Assembly: GCA_934526185.1 (NCBI GenBank)
Contig: CAKTAA010000132.1
Coordinates: forward strand, 1 to 5,632
From: an uncultured Eubacteriales bacterium
Lineage (GTDB): Bacteria > Bacillota > Clostridia > Oscillospirales > CAG-272
DNA length: 5,632 bases
Reading direction: 5' to 3'
Part shown: positions 1-3,820 of the stretch, piece after piece
Position numbering within the stretch: the first letter of the stretch is position 1
Layout of the letters: every line of letters starts with the position of its first letter
Notes under the pieces: generated by a model
Told to the model about the DNA's origin: nothing
Database searches by the model: none
What the model saw: the letters and a program-made list of their open reading frames with translations, nothing else
Translations under genes and position numbers: made by a program

Positions 1-115
1 ATAGGTTTTCATAAAAATATGAATAAATTTTAAAAAAGGATTGCCCTAGTTTGTCCACTTTTGCAATTTTTTGTCGGTGTTAATAGATGTATCAATTTTA
101 AAGGAGGCAGTTCCT

Positions 116-532
116 ATGTTTAAGAAATTCGCAGCCGTATTTTGCGCATTCTGCATGAGTGCCAGCGTTGGTACCAACGCGATGGCCGTGGCAGAAGTGC
201 AGCCCGATGAAGTAAGCGCGATTGAGATCCAGCCCCGCTACACTTACGCAGACTATGTAGACAGTTGGCTGGATGTCAGCGGAGGCACTGCTTATGTAGA
301 GGCGGAAGCGGCAGGTAAGTCCAATGTAACCAGTATCCGTTTGACTGTTACGCTTCAAAAGAAGAGCGGCAGCAGCTGGTCGTCTGTCCGCAGCTGGACA
401 GAGTCGGATTCCAGCGATTTTGTAAGCCTCTCCAAGGAGTTGTCCGTTTCTTCCGGAACGTATCGTGTGAGAGCAACAGCCGTCTTCAACGGTTCTGAAA
501 CGGTCACGGTTTATAGCAACACAGCACCGTAA
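116..532 (+). CDS. Small secreted beta-rich protein of unknown function
   Basis: The product is 138 residues. An in-frame TTG lies upstream at 71, but the ATG at 116 is preferred because AAAGGAGG (100-107) sits 8 bases before it and because a clean signal peptide then begins at residue 1. That peptide has basic KK at 3-4, a hydrophobic stretch over about 5-19, and an AMA signal peptidase site at 22-24. No lipobox is seen. The mature protein has an acidic linker, an IQPRY segment (38-42), and then alternating hydrophobic/polar residues rich in Ser, Thr and Val, including KKSGSSW and a YRVRATAVF strand. This pattern suggests one small beta-sandwich domain. Similar short exported proteins are common in Clostridia, but I cannot name the family with confidence. 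An extended -10 (TGT-TAATAG, 78-86) without a good -35 is the only promoter hint. The role is unknown; export is well supported. Confidence 0.85.
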   Translation: MFKKFAAVFCAFCMSASVGTNAMAVAEVQPDEVSAIEIQPRYTYADYVDSWLDVSGGTAYVEAEAAGKSNVTSIRLTVTLQKKSGSSWSSVRSWTESDSSDFVSLSKELSVSSGTYRVRATAVFNGSETVTVYSNTAP

Positions 533-718
533 GCTACCGATCTTTTATTTAAGACCGTCTAACGGATTTTGGATCAAAATAATTCCATGCGGATTGTTTT
601 GATGGTGTCTTTCCAGCCGCGGGACTACAGTGGCTGGAAAGTGGGTTTCTGTTTTGTACCAGCGGAGCAAGCTCCGTAAAATCTTGCCTACATGCATTTA
701 CCAATACAACCAAACGAG
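533..718 (+). other. Gene-free structured stretch (3' UTR or possible small RNA)
   Basis: No convincing gene is seen here. On the plus strand four stem-loops follow one another: CCGT/ACGG (555-565); a 12-pair stem with one bulge and one G-T pair, closed by ATCAAAA/TTTTGAT (573-603); a perfect 10-bp stem CTTTCCAGCC/GGCTGGAAAG (609-618 with 632-641); and CGGAGC/GCTCCG (663-676). A strong terminator follows directly. The third stem is followed by a weak T-rich run and could itself end transcription of the upstream gene. GACCGTC (553-559) can also pair with 736-742 in the terminator's 3' arm. I see no clear promoter between 533 and 560, so a long 3' UTR is as likely as an independent RNA. Confidence 0.4.
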
Positions 719-751
719 AGGGCCGCCCTTCCCCGGGCGGTCCTAGTTTTT
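719..751 (+). terminator. Intrinsic terminator
   Basis: AGGGCCGCCC (719-728) pairs with GGGCGGTCCT (735-744) in a 10-bp GC-rich stem with one G-T pair and a TTCCCC loop. A five-T run follows at 747-751. It ends plus-strand transcription from the secreted-protein region and lies immediately before the IS200-like element. Confidence 0.85.
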
Positions 752-761
752 GTCCTACGAA

Positions 762-784
762 AACCACTCGCTAGGCGAGTGGTT
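762..784 (+). repeat. Left-end hairpin of the IS200-like element
   Basis: AACCACTCGC (762-771) and GCGAGTGGTT (775-784) form a perfect 10-bp inverted repeat with a three-base TAG loop. In this family such subterminal hairpins are recognised by TnpA as single-stranded DNA. GAAA lies at its 5' foot, as it does at the right-end hairpin, and is a possible guide sequence. Confidence 0.85.
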
Positions 785-821
785 CAAAAGAAGGCTAGTG
801 CCGATGATGAGAACAAAAAAA

Positions 822-880
822 CTCCTTTTGTTGTAAAATAGACTTGCGGTCTGGCAACTGCAAGGAACAACAAAAGGAGG
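822..880 (+). promoter_or_regulatory. Hairpin sequestering the tnpA ribosome binding site
   Basis: CTCCTTTTGTTGT (822-834) is the exact reverse complement of ACAACAAAAGGAG (867-879). A second inner stem (843-850 with 857-864, one G-T pair) stacks within the loop. The 3' arm contains the AAAGGAGG ribosome binding site (873-880) of tnpA, ten bases before its ATG. When folded, the mRNA hides this site, which should hold transposase translation low. The same arrangement is known from enterobacterial IS200 leaders. Confidence 0.85.
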
Positions 881-890
881 ACATTCAAAA

Positions 891-1325
891 ATGAATGACA
901 AGCAGAGTTTAGCACATACAACATGGAATTGCAAATATCATATAGTGTTTGCGCCAAAATATCGGAGAAAGGTATTTTACAAGGAGAAAAGAATAGAAGT
1001 AGGAAAGATTCTGCGGATGTTATGTGAGCGGAAGAAGATAAAAATAGTAGAAGCAGAGGTGTGTCCAGATCATGTACATATGCTTGTAGAGATACCACCA
1101 AAAGTAAGCGTATCCAGTTTTATGGGTTACCTGAAGGGAAAAAGCAGATTGATGATCTACGAAAAGTATCCGGAGCTGAAATATAAGTACCGAAGCCGAG
1201 AATTTTGGTGCCGCGGATATTATGTGGATACAGCGGGAAAGAATGCAAAAAAGATAGAAGAGTATATTCGAAGACAGTTAGAAGAAGATAGGGCTGGAGA
1301 ACAGCTGACAATAGGGAACTTCTAA
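891..1325 (+). CDS. tnpA: IS200-type Y1 HUH transposase TnpA, C-terminus probably frameshifted
   Basis: The product (144 residues) is the single-strand DNA transposase that cuts and rejoins the element ends via a 5'-phosphotyrosine link. The HUH metal-binding motif is H61-V62-H63 within CPDHVHMLVE. The nucleophile is very likely Y125 in EYIRRQ, with Q129 four residues on as third metal ligand, matching the Tyr/Gln spacing of IS608 TnpA. Other family signatures are KYHIVFAPKYRRKV near the N-terminus, SVSSFMGYLKGKS and REFWCRGYYVDT. The start is fixed by AAAGGAGG ten bases upstream. The oddity is at the end: the frame stops at 1323-1325, while another frame continues to a stop at 1352-1354 and reads NPFTGSKE, resembling the usual DPFTG-type tail of this family. 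A one- or two-base indel near 1311-1324 probably removed that tail. All catalytic residues remain. Confidence 0.93.
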   Translation: MNDKQSLAHTTWNCKYHIVFAPKYRRKVFYKEKRIEVGKILRMLCERKKIKIVEAEVCPDHVHMLVEIPPKVSVSSFMGYLKGKSRLMIYEKYPELKYKYRSREFWCRGYYVDTAGKNAKKIEEYIRRQLEEDRAGEQLTIGNF

Positions 1326-1432
1326 GGAACCCGTTTACGGGTAGCAAGGAATAGACCGATGCAGGTGTCAGATCGTACCAACGCGACGTGACGCGTGGCT
1401 AGTATCATAGGGCTTTGCCCGTCGATGAAAAA
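1326..1432 (+). other. Right-end non-coding part of the IS element
   Basis: The stretch between the tnpA stop and the right-end hairpin has no gene of its own. It holds the out-of-frame tail codons (to 1354) and three small inverted repeats: ACCCG/CGGGT (1329-1342), ACGCG/CGCGT (1380-1396, extended by CC/GG with a bulge) and GGGC/GCCC (1410-1420). The first falls within the codons for the PFTG segment, so it may be coding-derived. Confidence 0.6.
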
Positions 1433-1451
1433 CCCCCGGCTCCGCCGGGGG
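1433..1451 (+). repeat. Right-end hairpin of the IS200-like element
   Basis: CCCCCGGC (1433-1440) and GCCGGGGG (1444-1451) form a perfect 8-bp stem with a TCC loop, preceded by GATGAAAAA and followed by a T-rich stretch ending in TTTGTC. It is the counterpart of the left-end hairpin and the probable TnpA recognition structure at the right end. It may also act as a terminator for tnpA. Confidence 0.82.
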
Positions 1452-1464
1452 ATATTTATTTGTC

Positions 1465-1514
1465 ATAAATAATATAAAAAATACCGCTGTAGCGTTTTAA
1501 CACTACAGCGGTAT
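1465..1514 (-). terminator. Intrinsic terminator of the minus-strand MKLYDI gene
   Basis: ATACCGCTGTAG (1481-1492) and CTACAGCGGTAT (1503-1514) make a perfect 12-bp stem with a 10-base loop. On the minus strand it is followed by ATTTTTTATATTATTT (reading down from 1481), a good U-tract. It lies 20 bases after the stop of the minus-strand gene and directly beside the IS right end. Confidence 0.88.
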
Positions 1515-1534
1515 AGGTCTTTATGGGTGAATTT

Positions 1535-1774
1535 TTATCGATTGCCGATCATATAATTCAGGAACATGCTCTCATCTTCCGGATTTTCCACCTTCAACTC
1601 AGCGGAAACCTTGGAGCTTTTTGCTCCATCCAAGAGAGCCCGAACACCATACAACTGGCACAGCTTGCTTTTCAGATTGAGGGTGTTTCCATCCTCTGTT
1701 ACCAAATATACATTTCCTTGTGCTTTATCGAGAAGGTCAAGAAGCTTTTGAATATCGATGTCGTAAAGTTTCAT
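1535..1774 (-). CDS. Small MKLYDI-family protein of unknown function (copy 1)
   Basis: The product is 79 residues with no signal peptide, membrane segment or catalytic motif that I recognise. An in-frame TTG exists 15 bases upstream, but GGAGGGA (complement of 1781-1787) overlaps those codons and places the ATG at 1774 at normal spacing. The protein starts MKLYDIDIQKLLDLLDKAQG, has a strand-like NVYLVTEDG, the segment LKSKLCQLYGVRALL, and an acidic end ENPEDESMF. About 37 of 79 residues match the neighbouring copy without gaps. Short proteins of this look are frequent in Clostridia under uninformative names. The gene has its own promoter and terminator and so appears monocistronic, although read-through from copy 2 is possible. 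A cytosolic alpha/beta fold is likely; no function is assigned. Confidence 0.85.
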   Translation of the reverse strand: MKLYDIDIQKLLDLLDKAQGNVYLVTEDGNTLNLKSKLCQLYGVRALLDGAKSSKVSAELKVENPEDESMFLNYMIGNR

Positions 1775-1809
1775 AGTTACTCCCTCCAATGAATTTATAA
1801 CTTGGGTCT

Positions 1810-1838
1810 ATTATACCATGTAAACTACAGAATTACAA
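1810..1838 (-). promoter_or_regulatory. Sigma-A promoter of MKLYDI copy 1
   Basis: On the minus strand: -35 TTGTAA (complement of 1833-1838), a 17-base spacer, and a perfect TATAAT (complement of 1810-1815) preceded by TGG as an extended -10. It lies about 35 bases before the start codon. The spacer contains one arm of a 12-bp inverted repeat shared with the copy 2 leader. Confidence 0.85.
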
Positions 1839-2166
1839 TGTGAATGATAGACAAGATTCCAAAGGTTAATCCGCCATTATGTCTTAGTCCACCCACTTAC
1901 TTTTGCGCAGCGGGACATCCAATAACGGCAAAACATTTCTTCATCTTCTTTGTCTTCAACGATAATTTCAGGAGAGATTTTGTTATCTTTTGAATCCTCG
2001 AGCAGCATCTTAATGCCATACAGCTGTGCCAGTTTGCTGTTCATTCCAAAAGAGACGCCCTCTCCCGTAACCAGATAAATGTTCCCTTTTGCATGTTCAA
2101 GCAGGTTCACAAATTCACCCACGCTAATGTCGTATAGTTTCATGTTTCCCTCCTTGTAGTTTACAT
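1818..2166. repeat. 12-bp inverted repeat linking the two MKLYDI control regions
   Basis: ATGTAAACTACA at 1818-1829 is the exact reverse complement of TGTAGTTTACAT at 2155-2166. The first lies between the -35 and -10 of copy 1. The second lies between the -10 and the ribosome binding site of copy 2. Only the two arms are repeated, not the sequence between them. Confidence 0.7.
1877..2143 (-). CDS. Small MKLYDI-family protein of unknown function (copy 2)
   Basis: This 88-residue product is a paralogue of the neighbouring 79-residue protein. Shared parts include MKLYDI at the N-terminus, AKGNIYLVT, SKLAQLYG and the acidic EDKEDEEMF; about 47 percent of positions are identical over the shorter protein. 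The frame is open further upstream, but AAGGAGGGAAAC directly precedes the ATG at 2143, and that upstream part overlaps the promoter. It differs from copy 1 by a C-terminal extension of about nine residues (roughly CAKVSGWTKT) with a basic character. I see no terminator between this gene and copy 1, so its transcript may run into copy 1. The two genes look like an old tandem duplication now under separate promoters. Function is unknown; there are no export signals. Confidence 0.85.
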   Translation of the reverse strand: MKLYDISVGEFVNLLEHAKGNIYLVTGEGVSFGMNSKLAQLYGIKMLLEDSKDNKISPEIIVEDKEDEEMFCRYWMSRCAKVSGWTKT

Positions 2167-2171
2167 AAAGG

Positions 2172-2200
2172 ATTATATCATACATGTTGCATAATTGCAA
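2172..2200 (-). promoter_or_regulatory. Sigma-A promoter of MKLYDI copy 2
   Basis: On the minus strand: -35 TTGCAA (2195-2200), a 17-base spacer, and a perfect TATAAT (complement of 2172-2177) with an extended TGA before it. It is as strong as, and built like, the copy 1 promoter. It implies a leader of about 20-25 bases that contains one arm of the 12-bp inverted repeat. Confidence 0.87.
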
Positions 2201-2454
2201 GCCTAATTCTTTGTGCAATATTTAAAATCCTGTAAAAAATTGGTAAAGGAATTGTGTATTATTGAGAGATAGGCTCCCACTTGCACACTTTTGCTTCATT
2301 GGGTTAAAGTATGCGGGCAGCGCCAAGCATGCTACAGGATTCTTTCGATACGTTATCAAAAGGCGAGAAAAACGGGTAATCACATTCACTTCTTGTCCTT
2401 GTAGCACATAAGATGGAGTGGCGTTTTTTATAATCAGTAAAGGAGAGAGTTTTC
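2201..2454. other. Divergent intergenic region before the LysM gene
   Basis: There is no credible gene in these roughly 250 bases. The region separates the minus-strand copy 2 promoter from the plus-strand LysM gene. It contains a 9-bp inverted repeat AATCCTGTA/TACAGGATT (2226-2234 with 2333-2341). Partly overlapping it is a local stem AGTATGC/GCATGCT (2308-2314 with 2327-2333) with an inner GGC/GCC. A riboswitch class was considered and none was recognised. Confidence 0.5.
2385..2414 (+). promoter_or_regulatory. Weak candidate promoter of the LysM gene
   Basis: TTCACT (2385-2390), an 18-base spacer and TAAGAT (2409-2414) each match the sigma-A consensus at four of six positions. The implied start near 2421 leaves room for the ribosome binding site at 2440-2445. 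A sporulation sigma factor is an alternative that cannot be decided from this sequence. Confidence 0.3.
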
Positions 2455-2766
2455 ATGCCATCAATTGTTTATACAGTAAGAGAGGGAGATACCCTTTGGA
2501 ATATCGCAAAAGCTTATGGCACGACTGTCAACGATATCGCCCGATATAATGGAATTGTCGAAACCGATGTGATTTATCCTGGACAGAGACTGCGGATTTT
2601 TGTCCCGGAGGAGAGCACACCGAAATGGTATGTCGTCCGTCCCGGTGATACCTTGACAAAAATTGCGGAGAAGTTTGGGACAACAGTGCAACGCTTGATG
2701 TGGCTCAACGATATTTCCGACCCGAATCTGATCTATCCGAGGCAGAGGCTGCGGATCCGTCCGTAA
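2455..2766 (+). CDS. Double-LysM protein without signal peptide
   Basis: The 103-residue product consists almost entirely of two LysM domains, which bind the N-acetylglucosamine backbone of peptidoglycan and related glycans. LysM1 covers about residues 6-48 (YTVREGDTLWNIA to IYPGQRLRI) and LysM2 about 59-101 (YVVRPGDTLTKIA to IYPRQRLRI), joined by a short PEESTPK linker. Both show the YxVxxGDTL opening and the IYPxQRLRI closing. AAGGAG (2440-2445) lies nine bases before the ATG. There is no signal peptide, membrane segment or catalytic domain. That is unusual for a wall binder and is seen in spore-coat or cortex LysM proteins made in the mother cell, which is one possible role (inference). 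Alternatively it leaves by lysis or by an unrecognised route. It appears monocistronic, ending at the shared terminator. Confidence 0.93.
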   Translation: MPSIVYTVREGDTLWNIAKAYGTTVNDIARYNGIVETDVIYPGQRLRIFVPEESTPKWYVVRPGDTLTKIAEKFGTTVQRLMWLNDISDPNLIYPRQRLRIRP

Positions 2767-2796
2767 GTGCTTTTACGGCGGCTAGACATAGAAAAT

Positions 2797-2826
2797 CCCC
2801 GCTCCATAGATCCTGATGGGGCGGGG
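2797..2826. terminator. Shared bidirectional terminator of the LysM and GNAT genes
   Basis: CCCCGCTCCAT (2797-2807) pairs with ATGGGGCGGGG (2816-2826) over 11 positions with one G-T pair and an 8-base loop. The plus-strand tail is TTCTCCTTT and the minus-strand tail begins ATTTTCTATG. It sits 30 bases after the LysM stop and 7 bases after the convergent GNAT stop, so it can serve both genes. Confidence 0.85.
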
Positions 2827-2833
2827 TTCTCCT

Positions 2834-3430
2834 TTAAGAGTTTTTAGAATACGGGTAAACCTTTTCACTTAGCGGTGTACGGCATTCGCCTACCGAGGCA
2901 GAGTTTTGGCTGTACAACATTACAATTTCCCACATATCACGGATGAACGTGCGGTACTCTTCCTCAGTAATTGGCTTTGGCCAGCTTAGGATCAACAGCT
3001 GATGCGGCGTACAACCCTTTTGATAGGAGGGATGAATATAATAATATCCGTTGTAGTGAAAGCCCAGCCGCTCGTAAAAGCTTTTTCTCCGAATGGATAT
3101 GTCGTCGATCGGCGGGTCGATCTCTAAAACGATCTTTTGGTTCCGTTTGCAGAATTCTTCTAGGCACCGGGAACCGATACCGCTACCCCGTAGGCTAGGT
3201 TCAATGGCAAGATGCTCAATATATTGAAATCCGCTCAATTCCCAATAAAATATTAAGCCGCAAAACTGTTCCCCCTCCCAGATGGTTTCACAGAAAAACC
3301 TTGGGTCAGCTAGCGCACGGATGTGGTCATCCAGGGAACGCTGTTCCTTCTCTGGGAAACTCACCTGATATAGAGAAAATGCCTTTTGAAATATGTCGTC
3401 CTTTTGGTCCATGTGCCGGATAAATTTCAT
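2834..3430 (-). CDS. GNAT-family N-acetyltransferase
   Basis: The product (198 residues from the chosen start) is predicted to move an acetyl group from acetyl-CoA to an amine; the substrate is unknown. The acetyl-CoA-binding motif A is clear: HLAIEPSLRGSGIGSRCLEE at about residues 74-92, with RGSGIG (81-86) fitting the R/Q-x-x-G-x-G/A loop. Motif B follows as RRKSFYERLGF (about 114-124). The frame opens 14 codons further upstream at an ATG (3472), but no ribosome binding site precedes it. GAAGGGA lies about ten bases before the ATG at 3430, and the predicted promoter leaves a leader of about 60 bases for that start, so 3430 is preferred. The roughly 50 residues after the GNAT core, ending PYSKNS, are not recognised. 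The gene stands alone, convergent with the LysM gene. Confidence 0.9.
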   Translation of the reverse strand: MKFIRHMDQKDDIFQKAFSLYQVSFPEKEQRSLDDHIRALADPRFFCETIWEGEQFCGLIFYWELSGFQYIEHLAIEPSLRGSGIGSRCLEEFCKRNQKIVLEIDPPIDDISIRRKSFYERLGFHYNGYYYIHPSYQKGCTPHQLLILSWPKPITEEEYRTFIRDMWEIVMLYSQNSASVGECRTPLSEKVYPYSKNS

Positions 3431-3496
3431 AATATTCTCGTCCCTTCTATGTTGATGGATTAATTTCTTCATATGGTTTTGGAGCAGACCATTTCC

Positions 3497-3525
3497 ATTC
3501 TAGCATATGCCTTGTAAAAAGTCAC
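3497..3525 (-). promoter_or_regulatory. Candidate promoter of the GNAT gene
   Basis: On the minus strand: GTGACT as -35 (complement of 3520-3525, four of six), a 17-base spacer, then TGC-TAGAAT as an extended -10 (complement of 3497-3502, five of six). Transcription would begin near 3490, about 60 bases before the preferred ATG. Confidence 0.6.
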
Positions 3526-3586
3526 GGTTCCATGTTTGAAAGGGGAGAGAATCCTTGGCCGTTTAAGAAAACTGGAAGAAAACGCC

Positions 3587-3600
3587 AATTGATATCAATT
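3587..3600. promoter_or_regulatory. Perfect 14-bp palindrome, possible operator
   Basis: AATTGATATCAATT is identical to its reverse complement over all 14 bases. It lies between the divergent GNAT gene and the DUF5685 operon, about 60 bases upstream of the predicted GNAT -35 and 220 bases before the operon start. A homodimeric regulator site is one reading; AT-rich chance is the other. Confidence 0.3.
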
Positions 3601-3762
3601 CAGAAAATCAGACACGGCGGCAGCCGCCTTGCTTTGCTAAACAGAGAAAAATTTACATATTGTTAATTAAATACTGATGGAGGATATAGTAGAATACTAA
3701 CGAGTCCAATTTATAGAATTTCGAATGAAAATCGAAAAAACGCGGCGAGGTTCCCTTTGAAA

Positions 3763-3779
3763 TTGGCACGTGGATAGCG
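3763..3779 (+). promoter_or_regulatory. Sigma-54-like promoter motif before the DUF5685 operon
   Basis: TTGGCACG is a full match to the -24 element, and GC at 3777-3778 follows the GG at the required ten-base spacing. The rest of the -12 element (TAGCG instead of TTGCW) matches only partly. A start near 3790 would leave about 30 bases before the GTG, enough for the ribosome binding site. No RpoN or activator gene is visible in this window. Confidence 0.35.
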
Positions 3780-3820
3780 GGCTTTGCTTGCAGGTAAAAT
3801 GCCTATAAGGGGGTGGCCTT

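Larger units (their letters stand above)
755..1464 (+). mobile_element. IS200/IS605-family insertion sequence, tnpA only (IS200 group)
   Basis: This is a single-strand transposing element carrying only a Y1 HUH transposase and no tnpB. It has the expected subterminal hairpins (762-784 and 1433-1451) instead of terminal inverted repeats, and I see no target duplication. The exact ends are inferred: TTTGTC occurs just outside the left hairpin (749-754) and just after the right hairpin (1459-1464). Taking the first as flanking target and the second as the right cleavage site gives 710 bp, close to the usual IS200 length of about 700-715 bp. Removing it would join the T-run of the left terminator to the A-rich tail of the minus-strand terminator. 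The ends could be off by several bases. Confidence 0.8.
3526..3820. other. Gene-free control region upstream of the DUF5685 operon
   Basis: No convincing coding region is seen in about 295 bases. It contains a bulged stem TTGGCCGTTT/AAACGCCAA (3555-3564 with 3580-3588), a perfect 14-bp palindrome (3587-3600), a compact GGCGG/CCGCC hairpin (3616-3628), AT-rich DNA with several weak -10-like hexamers (3658-3719) but no well-spaced -35, and a sigma-54-like motif (3763-3779). The ribosome binding site AAGGGGGTGG (3807-3816) of the first operon gene closes the region. Confidence 0.5.

Noticed and set aside
549..767. 72-codon minus-strand open frame over the structured region
   Set aside because: It has no ribosome binding site and an unremarkable composition, and it crosses the terminator hairpin; it looks like chance in a GC-rich structured stretch.
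719..1514. Multiple inverted repeats as a CRISPR array or integron site
   Set aside because: No repeated unit with regular spacers exists; the repeats are explained as terminators and IS200 end hairpins.
1523..1792. Plus-strand open frame of 89 codons opposite MKLYDI copy 1
   Set aside because: It is antisense to a gene with a clear promoter, ribosome binding site, terminator and paralogue; it has no upstream start signals of its own.
2429..2434. Perfect TATAAT upstream of the LysM gene
   Set aside because: It lies only about 20 bases before the start codon, so transcription would begin inside or after the ribosome binding site, and no -35 hexamer exists at 16-18 bases.
2201..2454. Possible riboswitch before the LysM gene (c-di-AMP type considered because of its link to wall genes)
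   Set aside because: The conserved blocks of the ydaO class, or of any other class I know, are not recognisable; only short generic inverted repeats are present.
3616..3628. GGCGG/CCGCC hairpin as a terminator
   Set aside because: The stem is only 5 bp and neither side carries a proper T-run; no gene on either strand ends nearby.
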